From Paraburkholderia dioscoreae (lineage in GTDB: Bacteria > Pseudomonadota > Gammaproteobacteria > Burkholderiales > Burkholderiaceae): a stretch of DNA of 64,000 nucleotides. Shown piece by piece: positions 44,858-53,203 of the stretch (position 1 is its first letter; every line of letters begins with the position of its first letter). A program made the position numbers and the translations under genes. The stretch is from the NCBI RefSeq assembly GCF_902459535.1, contig NZ_LR699553.1, positions 1,116,001 to 1,180,000 of the forward strand, given 5' to 3'. The notes beneath the pieces were generated by a model. The model was not told where the DNA came from and made no database searches. It was given only the letters and a program-made list of their open reading frames with translations.

Positions 44858-46778
44858 GATACTTCTCCTCAAGTTGCATCAACAATGCGGAGTGAGTGCT
44901 TCCCCGGATAACATTCCGAAGGGCTACGCAGGTAACGATTCGCGGGAGATGACGTTTGATAAAGCGCTCAGGCGAGGCCGTCGAAAGTTCGCCAAAGTTG
45001 TCGCGATAGAAGGCGTATTGCGCTGCGCAATGATGAATCTCGATTACTCCAATTTCCAGCTTCATTTCGCCGCTGGCGTCTAGCCACTTATCGATGAGTG
45101 ATTGCTCGCCTTCGCTTTGAAACGGGCTAATCGGAAAAAGGAGGTCTTTGTCAATAAAATCATTGGAAATATTTTTGGATATTAAGATGTCTTCTCGGCC
45201 ACAAGAGAAAAGAATGGACGCTTGTAGCTTTTTCATGAATCTCAATATATTCGCGTCGCAAAGTGCATTGATGATGCTGGACCGAAGATAATCGCTTGTC
45301 GTTGCTAGACTTCTGTGTCGGAGGAGAGCATTTGCTAAATGTATTCCACCATTGGGCCGCAAATATGCAGCGTGCGCTCCAATGGTTCGAATGTCTTTGA
45401 GGGATAGCCGAGGAAGATTATGGTGTTTGCAAAATTCGAGAATCGCTGTATCCTGAACCGCATAAACAAAAATAGATTCAGAATGCTTGCCGAGTCTCAA
45501 GGATGAAAAAAGGTGCGCTTTTTCAATTTCAGTAAATATTTTTATGCGCTCTTGATTTGCCAATAGCAGTTTTAATGCCCTTACTGCTTCGCTGTCTGTA
45601 ATTTCAACATCTTCAGATTCGCGGGCCAGGATTTCAAGTTCGGCTTCAAGCGAATCGTCTTGTTCTAATTTGAAATCTTGAGGCTGATTTCCTCTGCCTT
45701 TCAACCCAGTCAGATGAAAGCCGGATTTTGTTGTTTGGATGTCGGCGCGGGTCAGTGAGTAGAGTGTGTCAGCGTTCCAGGTGCTTTCTAGCGTGAGTAG
45801 TATCGAGCAGGCGGTAACGGCTAGTCGTGGCAAATAGTAATCTGAAAGTGCTGCAGCCAGCAGTTCATGAGACGATTTGGTAGTTGCTACGAGAGGGTAG
45901 AGCGCTGTTATCCCCGACAGTCGAAGAGTTCGCGCGGTTAGATTGTTATAGATTTGAAAACGCTCTATGGCGTCACATATTATCCACAATCTATCTTCCT
46001 CGGTCATTTTTTCATAAACTTCTTTCTTCATGCACGGAATATTTCCGCGCTCTAAGGACTTCTTTGAACGTTTATCCAGTGCAGGGGCGTTCCGATACTT
46101 TGTTTCCAAAAGAAGTCGTACGAGTGATTCGTGTGCGTCTAGAGTTTCTTTGCATTTTGAAATAAGCAAGGCTTTCGTTTTTTCAATTTTTTTGTATGCA
46201 TTTTTGTTTCTCTCTTCAATGCTATTGAAGTCTTGTTGAGAAATAGGCGTCCGGAGGTCTGCATCTGTACTGTCCGGTACGTGAAATTCGCTCCATAGAG
46301 ATATGACTCCGCGAGGTGGTATTGGGAAGCGGGAGGAGAATTTGAAATTACTAATATATCGATTGTCTTTAAGGGGGAGGTTGCAATTCTTAAGGATTGA
46401 GCGGGCATTAACAGAGTCGGTGTACAGTGATTTGGTATTTCTCCTTGCCAGCACATCTTCAATCAAGCCGAAAATCTCTAATATATCGGCGGAGCCTAGT
46501 TCGTGTATTTTGGTACCGAGTAGCTGAGTAAGCTTTAAAGGAAGCGGCGCTAGATTTAGCACGCGGCGCAAGCAGTTCAACGTCGCCCTTCCGATGGGGC
46601 ATTCTGTTGCGAGCAGTGCTGTCTCGAGTAATCCTCCGCGAGCTATGCCTAATTCGTCGAAGTCGATGAGGACAGGGGCTCGGGCAATGCTGCGTCCGGT
46701 GTCGCGCGCTCTGGTCAGCATCAGGACCCCGGTGGGCGTCACGGTGTGCTGAAGTGGTGAGTCGGCGTCGACGTCCAT
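44817..46778 (-). CDS. Divergent tyrosine-recombinase-like protein (operon gene 1)
   Basis: 653 residues, first gene of the operon and nearest to the junction. A recombinase C-terminal domain is recognisable: STWNADTLYSLTRADI (332-347) has Asn335 where the first catalytic Arg belongs, GLKGRGN holds the beta-hairpin Lys360, SLKDIRTIG keeps Arg464 but not the His, and LLRHRSLATTSDYL keeps His488 and Tyr497. About 150 unassigned residues follow. It is AT-richer than its neighbours. I infer a partner with reduced or no independent activity. Confidence 0.65.
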   Translation of the reverse strand: MDVDADSPLQHTVTPTGVLMLTRARDTGRSIARAPVLIDFDELGIARGGLLETALLATECPIGRATLNCLRRVLNLAPLPLKLTQLLGTKIHELGSADILEIFGLIEDVLARRNTKSLYTDSVNARSILKNCNLPLKDNRYISNFKFSSRFPIPPRGVISLWSEFHVPDSTDADLRTPISQQDFNSIEERNKNAYKKIEKTKALLISKCKETLDAHESLVRLLLETKYRNAPALDKRSKKSLERGNIPCMKKEVYEKMTEEDRLWIICDAIERFQIYNNLTARTLRLSGITALYPLVATTKSSHELLAAALSDYYLPRLAVTACSILLTLESTWNADTLYSLTRADIQTTKSGFHLTGLKGRGNQPQDFKLEQDDSLEAELEILARESEDVEITDSEAVRALKLLLANQERIKIFTEIEKAHLFSSLRLGKHSESIFVYAVQDTAILEFCKHHNLPRLSLKDIRTIGAHAAYLRPNGGIHLANALLRHRSLATTSDYLRSSIINALCDANILRFMKKLQASILFSCGREDILISKNISNDFIDKDLLFPISPFQSEGEQSLIDKWLDASGEMKLEIGVIEIHHCAAQYAFYRDNFGELSTASPERFIKRHLPRIVTCVALRNVIRGSTHSALLMQLEEKYREPWPFVANPLNG

Positions 46779-47083
46779 TGCTGACCTATGCGGTTAGTTA
46801 TTGACCTACCCGGAAAGGCACCTTGGAGCGGCACTGGGTCGCCCGAACGGCGGAGAAGTTGAGAAGTCTTGCCGAACCAGACCGTTTGGAATCCCCCGAG
46901 GACGGCGGCACAAAGCCACGTTCAATCAACTGATGGAAGCCGACTGAGCGCACTGGCTTGCGTGTTTCGCAAAGACCGGTGCATGTCCAAGTGCGTTCGA
47001 AGGCATGTATTGAAATATACTTCATATAAATCAACGATTTGCAGTCGCTCGCTCGGTTGGTCACGCCTTACTATAGTACATAT
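46779..47083. other. Leader region of the recombinase operon, next to the junction
   Basis: About 305 bases between the first operon gene and the truncated DUF482 gene. It must hold the operon promoter and, by position, the element end. AT-rich around 47008-47033 (TGAAATATACTTCATATAAA). A 10-bp perfect palindrome lies at 47069-47078. An 88-codon minus-strand frame (46798-47064) lacks family character. Confidence 0.5.
47069..47078. repeat. Palindrome TACTATAGTA beside the junction
   Basis: A perfect 10-bp palindrome 6-15 bases left of the last codons of the truncated DUF482 gene. Just to its right, ACTCG-CCGTA-CGAGT (47092-47106) forms 5-bp inverted arms around a 5-base centre inside the coding remnant. 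Either could mark the recombination site. There is no experimental support. Confidence 0.35.
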
Positions 47084-47428
47084 CTATTCGTACTCGCCGT
47101 ACGAGTGGCCCTTCAGATACACGGGCGCGGCGGCCACGAGTTTGTCCGTGCGCGGGTCCGTCAGTGTGACGAATTGCGGCGCCCAGCCGGTATCGGCGAC
47201 CGCGCAGCGGGTCGCATGCAGGGCGCTCAGAAACTCGTGCCGCAGAAACGGCGTGGGTTGCGGCTGCTGCGCGAGAAGGGCGTTCCATTCGGCGGCGTCC
47301 ACCTCGGAGGGCGACGCCAGAATGCCCGTGCGATAATCAAAGCGTTCCTGGTTCAATCTGTGTGACTGTTCCCAATGAGCGGCGCAGCGCGTTGAGCGCC
47401 ATGCCGATCGTTTATCCGATTTGTCCAT
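47084..47428 (-). pseudogene. N-terminal remnant of the chromosomal DUF482 gene at the island junction
   Basis: 114 codons from ATG 47428, divergent from nadE. It aligns with the start of the intact island copy: AAEWNALLAQQ, PFLRHEFLSALHATRC, then AAPVYLKGHSYGEY, after which one Glu and a stop follow, where the family continues VFD-W/H-AWADA. The missing C-terminal ~270 codons should lie at the other end of the island, outside this window. In related genomes this family gene is, as I recall, a neighbour of nadE, which fits this being the original locus. Confidence 0.8.
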
Positions 47429-47489
47429 TCCGTCGAGCTAACCAGCCGCGGTACTCGCAAGCCACGTCGGCTTGCCTGTCGATCCTGCC

Positions 47490-49190
47490 ATGAAGACCCG
47501 AATCGCTCTTGCCCAAATCAATGTCACCGTCGGCGACTTCGCCGGCAACGTCGAAAAGATTGTCGCCGCCGCCCGCGCCGCGCACAACGATGGTGCGAAG
47601 CTGCTGATCGCGCCTGAACTCGCGCTCTCCGGCTATCCGCCCGAAGATCTGCTGCTGCGTCCCGCGTTCTATGCCGCGAGCGCGGCGGCGCTGGCCGACC
47701 TCGCTGCGCAACTCAAGCCGTTCACCGGGTTGCATGTCATTGTCGGCCATCCGTTGCGCGATGTGACTCACACCGCGGCGCACGGCCATGGTAATGCAAA
47801 CGCGCCGATCGAGCGCGGCGTGCCGCCGGTCGATACGTTCAACGCGGCTTCGCTGATCGTCGACGGAGAAGTGCGCGGCACCTATCGCAAGCAGGATCTG
47901 CCCAACACCGAGGTGTTCGACGAGAAGCGCTACTTCGCGTCCGACCCGCAGCCGTTCGTGTTCGAACTCGACGGCGTGAAGTACGGCGTGGTGATCTGCG
48001 AGGACGCATGGCATGCGTCGGCGGCGCAAATGGCGAAGGCGGCGGGCGCGCAAGTCGTGCTGATTCCGAACGGCTCGCCGTATCACCTGAACAAGGAAGT
48101 GGTGCGCTTCGACATTCTGCGCGCGCGGATTCGCGAGACCGGCCTGCCGATGGTCTACGTGAACATGGTCGGCGCGCAGGACGAACTGGTGTTCGACGGC
48201 GGCTCGTTCGTGCTCGACGCGCAGGGCGAGCTGGTCGCCAAGATGGCGCAGTTCGAAGAGGCGACCGCGATCGTCGAATTCGAAAACGGCAAGCCGCTGC
48301 GCACGGCGATCGCGCCGGATCTCTCGATCGAGGCTCAGGTTTATGCGGCGCTCGTCATGGGCGTGCGCGACTACATCAACAAGAATGGTTTCCCCGGCGC
48401 GCTGATCGGCCTCTCGGGCGGCGTGGATTCGGCGCTGGTGCTGGCCGTCGCGTGCGACGCGCTCGGCGCTGACCGCGTGCGCGCGGTGATGATGCCGTCG
48501 CGCTACACGGCGGACATTTCCACGACCGACGCCGCCGAGATGGCGCGCCGCGTCGGCGTGCGCTACGACGAAATCGCGATCGCGCCGATGTTCGACGCGT
48601 TCCGGGGCTCGCTCGCGGAAGAATTCGCCGGTCGCGCCGAAGACGCCACCGAAGAAAACATTCAGGCACGGATTCGCGGCACCTTGCTGATGGCGCTCTC
48701 GAACAAGTTCGGCGCGATCGTGCTGACCACCGGCAACAAGAGCGAAATGGCCGTGGGCTACTGCACGTTGTACGGCGACATGGCCGGCGGCTTCGCGGTC
48801 ATCAAGGACATTGCGAAGACGCTGGTCTACCGGCTCTGTCACTACCGCAACCAGGCGACCACCTTCGGCAAGCAGGACGTCATTCCCGAACGGATCCTGA
48901 CGCGCGCGCCGTCGGCGGAACTGCGCGAGAACCAGACCGATCAGGACAGCTTGCCGCCGTACGAAGTGCTCGACGCGATCATGCGCATGTACATGGAAGA
49001 GGACCGCTCGCTCGCCGATATCATCGCGGCGGGCTACGCGGTCGAAGACGTCAAACGCGTCACGCGCCTCATCAAGATCAACGAGTACAAACGGCGTCAG
49101 GCGCCGATTGGCATTCGCGTCACGCATCGCGCGTTCGGGCGCGACTGGCGTTATCCGATCACGTCGCGCTACACCGAGCCGGTGGAGTGA
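47490..49190 (+). CDS. nadE: Glutamine-dependent NAD+ synthase
   Basis: 566 residues from ATG 47490 (an earlier ATG at 47472 adds six residues). The N-terminal nitrilase-like glutaminase has the Glu of APELALSGYPPED, the Lys of YRKQDLPN and the Cys of GVVICEDAW. The C-terminal synthetase has the SGGVDSAL pyrophosphate loop and TGNKSEMAVGY. It makes NAD+ from deamido-NAD+, ATP and glutamine, the last step of NAD synthesis. Codon use differs from the left segment in that GATC is frequent. Confidence 0.95.
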   Translation: MKTRIALAQINVTVGDFAGNVEKIVAAARAAHNDGAKLLIAPELALSGYPPEDLLLRPAFYAASAAALADLAAQLKPFTGLHVIVGHPLRDVTHTAAHGHGNANAPIERGVPPVDTFNAASLIVDGEVRGTYRKQDLPNTEVFDEKRYFASDPQPFVFELDGVKYGVVICEDAWHASAAQMAKAAGAQVVLIPNGSPYHLNKEVVRFDILRARIRETGLPMVYVNMVGAQDELVFDGGSFVLDAQGELVAKMAQFEEATAIVEFENGKPLRTAIAPDLSIEAQVYAALVMGVRDYINKNGFPGALIGLSGGVDSALVLAVACDALGADRVRAVMMPSRYTADISTTDAAEMARRVGVRYDEIAIAPMFDAFRGSLAEEFAGRAEDATEENIQARIRGTLLMALSNKFGAIVLTTGNKSEMAVGYCTLYGDMAGGFAVIKDIAKTLVYRLCHYRNQATTFGKQDVIPERILTRAPSAELRENQTDQDSLPPYEVLDAIMRMYMEEDRSLADIIAAGYAVEDVKRVTRLIKINEYKRRQAPIGIRVTHRAFGRDWRYPITSRYTEPVE

Positions 49191-49326
49191 ACTGCGGCGC
49201 ATCCGCAGCGAATCGCTGCGGACCCAACTGAACCACGCGCCGGATTGCCGCAACGCATCCGGTGCGGCGTAGAATAAAAATCATCCATTTCCCTTTCACT
49301 CTTCCAGACACGAGACGAGGTCCGCC

Positions 49327-49665
49327 ATGAAGCGCATCACTGCAGTCATCAAACCGTTCAAACTCGACGAAGTGCGCGAGGCGCTCGCTGAAGTCGGCCT
49401 CACGGGGTTGACCGTCACCGAGGTCAAGGGCTTCGGTCGGCAGAAGGGGCATACCGAGCTCTATCGTGGTGCAGAGTACGTGGTCGACTTTCTGCCGAAA
49501 GTGAAGATCGAAGTGGTGGTGGCGGATATCCAGTGCGACCAGGTGATCGACGCGATCATCGGCGCGGCACGCACCGGCAAGATCGGCGACGGCAAGATTT
49601 TCGTCGCGGACGTGGAGCGCGTGATCCGCATTCGTACCGGCGAAGAAAACGAAGCAGCGGTCTGA
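49327..49665 (+). CDS. glnB: P-II nitrogen regulatory protein
   Basis: 112 residues, the exact P-II length. The T-loop RGAEYVVDF carries Tyr51, the uridylylation site, and the B-loop reads TGKIGDGKIFV. It senses 2-oxoglutarate, ATP/ADP and glutamine (through GlnD) and controls glutamine synthetase and NtrB. It follows nadE by 136 bases; no amtB lies next to it, which favours GlnB over GlnK. GACGAGG precedes the ATG. Confidence 0.93.
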   Translation: MKRITAVIKPFKLDEVREALAEVGLTGLTVTEVKGFGRQKGHTELYRGAEYVVDFLPKVKIEVVVADIQCDQVIDAIIGAARTGKIGDGKIFVADVERVIRIRTGEENEAAV

Positions 49666-49792
49666 AGTACCTGGCTTCGTCATCCTGAAGCAGGGGCGGG
49701 TGCCAGAATTTACCGACTGCTCAGACGCACAACGCGGTCCGTGACTGCACCGCCGCGGTGCGCTCGGGCAGTGGCAAAACCGTGCGCTCAAA

Positions 49793-49829
49793 TAAAAAAC
49801 GGTGCGATACCCTTTCGGACATCGCACCG
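49793..49829 (-). terminator. Rho-independent terminator of the porin gene
   Basis: Arms CGGTGCGAT (49800-49808) and ATCGCACCG (49821-49829) with an A-rich run at 49793-49799 on the plus strand, which becomes a T tract for minus-strand transcripts. It ends the porin transcript that comes from the right. Confidence 0.75.
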
Positions 49830-49921
49830 ATACGCGCCTCTCGCAGCAGCGTGAAAAAGATTCTCTTTGAAGAACTTGTGACCAGGCCCCTAAGGAACTC
49901 TCCCCAAGGGCCACCGTTCGA

Positions 49922-51073
49922 TTAGAACGAGTGTTGAATGCCTGCGTACACGCCAGTCTGGCTATGACCCGGCAGCGGGTTGTCCGTGCTGGTTGCCGTA
50001 CCTGCATTGTTCGCGTTCAGGCCGTAGTTAGCCGTCTTGCTGTTTTGCGTCGTCGCGACCTGGATGTCCAGCAGCGTGCGCTTGGACAGGTTGTACGAAC
50101 CGCCGACCGTGTAGATCGTCGCGTTGCCTGCGCCATTGTTGCCATTCACGTGGTAGACCGCTGCGATCAGCGCTGCAGCCGGCGTTGCTTGCCACGTCAC
50201 ACCGCCCCATTCGTGATCGAGCGTGGTCGGCTGGCCCGGCAGAACGCCCGTTGCACCTGCCGAACGGATAGCCTGGTAAGCGCCCTGAATCTTGAACTGG
50301 CCGAGGAACACGTTCACGAACGCCGAGTATTCACGCGATGCCGCGAATACGCCGCTGCCGATGTTGCCCGGATTGACCGCGCTTGCGTTCGGGCCGTACA
50401 GCGTACCGTTCGTCGGATTGCGGATTTCGTCGTACATGCCGCGAACCTGGAACAGCGAATTCGTATAGGTGATCTGCGCGCCGGCTTCACGACCTTGCGG
50501 AGTGGTGCCGTTGCCGTTCCAGCTCGTTGCATTCGACAGCGCGTATTGGCCGTAGAAGTCAAAGCCTGCGATCTTCGGCGACTGGTACGCGAAGTTGTTG
50601 CTCGATTGCGGCCAGTTGCGGCCACGCACCAGCGATGCCGACGACCAGTTGGATTGACCGAACGGGTCGAAGTCCCAATCGCCGTTCGAGATGAAGAGCA
50701 TGCGGCCCATCGTGAACGTACCGTACTGGTCGTTCGACAGGCCGACAGTTGCCCAACGATTGAAGAGACCGCCGCCGCCAGGGCCTGCACCCGTCATGGT
50801 GTTGAAGGAGCCTTCCAACTGGAACAGGACCTTGTTGCCGCCACCGATGTCCTCAACGCCCTTCAAGCCCCACAGGCTGGTACCCCAGTCGCCGCTTTCC
50901 GCGCGCCAGCGGTTCGTGCTGCCAGTTGCCTGACCATTCGCACCCACGCCTTGCGGAACGCCCGTCATGTATTCGATACCGGCGTCAAGGCGGCCGTACA
51001 GCGTCACGCTGCTTTGGGCGTGCGCAACAACACCGGCTGTCATCAGCGCAGCGGCGAGCAAAGCTTTCTTCAT
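49922..51073 (-). CDS. Gram-negative porin, OmpC-like
   Basis: 383 residues from ATG 51073, preceded by GGAGGAG; an ATG at 51085 would add four residues. Signal peptide ending AHAQ, mature start QSSVTLYGRLDAGIEY, internal GLKGVEDIGGG and a C-terminal aromatic residue (GIQHSF). A trimeric diffusion porin of the outer membrane, of the same broad family as the porin at 12895-14058 but clearly different in sequence. Confidence 0.93.
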   Translation of the reverse strand: MKKALLAAALMTAGVVAHAQSSVTLYGRLDAGIEYMTGVPQGVGANGQATGSTNRWRAESGDWGTSLWGLKGVEDIGGGNKVLFQLEGSFNTMTGAGPGGGGLFNRWATVGLSNDQYGTFTMGRMLFISNGDWDFDPFGQSNWSSASLVRGRNWPQSSNNFAYQSPKIAGFDFYGQYALSNATSWNGNGTTPQGREAGAQITYTNSLFQVRGMYDEIRNPTNGTLYGPNASAVNPGNIGSGVFAASREYSAFVNVFLGQFKIQGAYQAIRSAGATGVLPGQPTTLDHEWGGVTWQATPAAALIAAVYHVNGNNGAGNATIYTVGGSYNLSKRTLLDIQVATTQNSKTANYGLNANNAGTATSTDNPLPGHSQTGVYAGIQHSF

Positions 51074-51590
51074 CTTCTCCTCCATACCCTGTCAAAAAGT
51101 GAAACCCAGTACTGCGAATGGTGCTCGGCCGCAAGCTGCGCCGAACAGAAATCGGTACCAGGGAGATTAGCGGGTGGATTGGGTCTCCTGCCGTGACGTG
51201 TAGCCTTGAGGCTATCTGGTCGCCATGCCGATCCCTCGCCGACCGGTTCTCCTCTGTGCTTTGAAGTGAAACTACTTTTAATCAACTTTGTTTTGCTACT
51301 TTGGTTACTAATTTATCAAAAATACCCTTCAGTGGGAGAAGAAATTAGTACCTGCCTCGTTTGATGTCTCCAAATTGCAATAAGAATGTGCGCGACCGCC
51401 CGCGGCAACGCGTGCAAAAAACGCGCAAACCCTTATACGACAAGGGAATCACGGTTCGGCGCGAGTAACGTTAAGGATTGCCACTATTGACGCTTAAGAT
51501 GCGGCAGAGTAAGGCGGAAAGGTGGGGGCTGGAGGGTGGCGGGACACAGTTTTCGCGGCCGAAATCGCCGGAATGTGCAGTTGACCGAAA
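51074..51590. other. Intergenic region upstream of the porin
   Basis: About 520 bases with no gene. An AT-rich block around 51260-51330 probably contains the minus-strand porin promoter. No repeat was recognised. The right part lies after the transporter operon, whose terminator follows. Confidence 0.5.
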
Positions 51591-51615
51591 CAAAAAAGGC
51601 GCTCGTAAGCGCCTT
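51591..51615 (-). terminator. Rho-independent terminator of the amino-acid transporter operon
   Basis: Perfect 8-bp stem AAGGCGCT / AGCGCCTT (51596-51603 with 51608-51615, 4-base loop) next to six A on the plus strand, read as a T tract on the minus strand, 49 bases after the hisP-like stop. Confidence 0.85.
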
Positions 51616-51663
51616 GTAATACTACTTTGACTACAGCCCAAATAGCGGGTTGTCAGGGGGTCT

Positions 51664-52443
51664 CTATTTGAGGCTTCCGGAGAGGAATTGCTTGAGTCGT
51701 TCGCTCTTCGTGTTCCTGAATACTTCGTCGGGATGGCCTTCTTCTTCCACCCGGCCTTGATGCAGAAACATCACGTGATTCGATACGTTGCGCGCGAATG
51801 CCATTTCATGCGTGACGACTATCATCGTGCGGCCTTCTTCGGCGAGCTTCTGCATGACCTTCAGCACTTCGCCGACCAGTTCGGGGTCGAGCGCGGAAGT
51901 CGGCTCGTCGAACAGCATCACGTCCGGGTTCATGGCGAGCGCACGGGCAATCGCCACGCGCTGCTGCTGGCCGCCCGACAGATGCGACGGATACTGCTTT
52001 TCGAGGCGCGGCGCGAGGCCGACCTTTTCCAGATATTCACGCGCGCGCTCTTCGGCTTCCTTGCGCTTCAGACCCAGCACGTTCACAGGTGCCTCGATGA
52101 TGTTCTCGAGCACGTTCATATGCGCCCACAGGTTGAAGTGCTGGAACACCATCGACAGCCGGGTGCGCACGCGCTGCAACTGCTTCGGGTCCGACACGCG
52201 CAGCGCGCCGTTCTTGCCGATCTGCGTGCGCACTTCTTCACCGTCGACGAAGATGCGCCCTGAGTTCGGCTGTTCGAGAAAGTTGATGCAGCGAAGCATC
52301 GTGCTCTTGCCCGAACCGGACGAGCCGATCACGCTGATCACGTCGCCGGCGTTGGCTTTGAGCGAGACGCCTTTGAGAACTTCGTTGTCGCCGTACTGTT
52401 TGTGAAGCTCGTCGACGAAGAGCTTCTGCTTCTTGGTGTTCAT
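51664..52443 (-). CDS. Polar amino-acid ABC transporter ATPase, HisP type
   Basis: 259 residues with Walker A GSSGSGKST, Q-loop FQHFNLWAHM, signature LSGGQQQRVAIARAL, Walker B VMLFDEPTSALDPE and the switch His in VVTHEM. It powers uptake of basic amino acids such as histidine, arginine or lysine with the two permeases encoded just upstream. Last gene of the operon, 46 bases after the second permease. Confidence 0.92.
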   Translation of the reverse strand: MNTKKQKLFVDELHKQYGDNEVLKGVSLKANAGDVISVIGSSGSGKSTMLRCINFLEQPNSGRIFVDGEEVRTQIGKNGALRVSDPKQLQRVRTRLSMVFQHFNLWAHMNVLENIIEAPVNVLGLKRKEAEERAREYLEKVGLAPRLEKQYPSHLSGGQQQRVAIARALAMNPDVMLFDEPTSALDPELVGEVLKVMQKLAEEGRTMIVVTHEMAFARNVSNHVMFLHQGRVEEEGHPDEVFRNTKSERLKQFLSGSLK

Positions 52444-52489
52444 CAGGATCCTTGGGCGTGCTTACTTGCTGAGGGCGCGGTGCCCCGGG

Positions 52490-53203
52490 TTACTTGCCTT
52501 GCGGCCGCAGGTAAGCGAGCCAGCGGCGCTCGGCGCAGCGGAACAGCCACACGAGCGCGAAAGAGATGCACAGATAGAGCACGGCAGCGATGCCGAATGC
52601 ATTGAACGACTGATACGTCGCGGAGTTCACGTCGCGCGCAATCTTGAGGATGTCCGGCACGGTCGCGGTAAATGCAACGGTGGTGGCATGCAGCATCAGG
52701 ATCACTTCATTGCTGTAGTAGGGCAATGCGCGGCGCAATGCCGACGGCAGAATCACGCGCCGGTACAGCGTGAACGACGACATGCCATAAGCGCGTGCCG
52801 CTTCGATTTCGCCATACGGCGTCGCCCTGATCGCGCCGGCGAAAATCTCCGTGGTGTACGCGCAGGTGTTCAGCGTGAAGGCGAGCAGCGTGCAATGCAT
52901 GCCGTCGCGGAAAAACGCGTTGGTGAGTTCGTGATTGCGAATGATCTCGAGGCTGTACAAGCCGGTGTAGCAGAGCAGCAACTGCACATACAGCGGTGTG
53001 CCGCGGAAGATATACGTATACAGCCACACCAGGCCGGCGAGCCACTTCTTCTTGGACACGCGCGCTACCGCGAGCGGAATCGACAGGCAGAAGCCGAGCC
53101 CGATCGACACCACCAGCAGCCACAGCGTGATCGCGAGGCCGGTGAAGCGGTAGCCGTCGGTATAAAGATAATTGCGCCAGTATTCCTGAATGATCTCGAT
53201 CAT
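52490..53203 (-). CDS. Amino-acid ABC transporter permease, HisM type
   Basis: 237 residues, five or so membrane helices with the EAA loop (EIEAARAYGMSSFTLYRRVILPSA). Closest in layout to HisM/ArtM. Its start overlaps the stop of the preceding permease gene by four bases (53200-53203), so both subunits are made together. It forms half of the membrane channel. Confidence 0.9.
   Translation of the reverse strand: MIEIIQEYWRNYLYTDGYRFTGLAITLWLLVVSIGLGFCLSIPLAVARVSKKKWLAGLVWLYTYIFRGTPLYVQLLLCYTGLYSLEIIRNHELTNAFFRDGMHCTLLAFTLNTCAYTTEIFAGAIRATPYGEIEAARAYGMSSFTLYRRVILPSALRRALPYYSNEVILMLHATTVAFTATVPDILKIARDVNSATYQSFNAFGIAAVLYLCISFALVWLFRCAERRWLAYLRPQGK

Larger units (their letters stand above)
1..47089. 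other. Left segment free of GATC; probable genomic island arm
   Basis: Reading every line, I found no GATC tetranucleotide from base 1 until 47406. At roughly 60% G+C about 160 would be expected by chance. To the right of 47406 the word is common. The segment ends inside a truncated DUF482 gene at about 47089 and carries accessory, defence-like and recombinase genes, so I infer an integrated island whose other end lies outside the window. The exact right edge (47084-47089) is inferred from where the truncated protein stops matching its family. A chimeric assembly would look similar and cannot be excluded from sequence alone. Confidence 0.7.

Noticed and set aside
46798..47064. 88-codon minus-strand frame in the operon leader
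   Set aside because: Contains no recognisable domain and lies where the operon promoter and element end must be.
1..47405. A dam-like methylase or GATC restriction gene explaining the missing GATC
   Set aside because: No gene in the window shows methylase or MboI/DpnII-type motifs; the agent, if any, lies elsewhere or in a past host.
47412..49253. 613-codon open frame on the minus strand opposite nadE
   Set aside because: It mirrors the codon periodicity of nadE, is Arg/His/Val-rich with no family character, and nadE has all its catalytic motifs.
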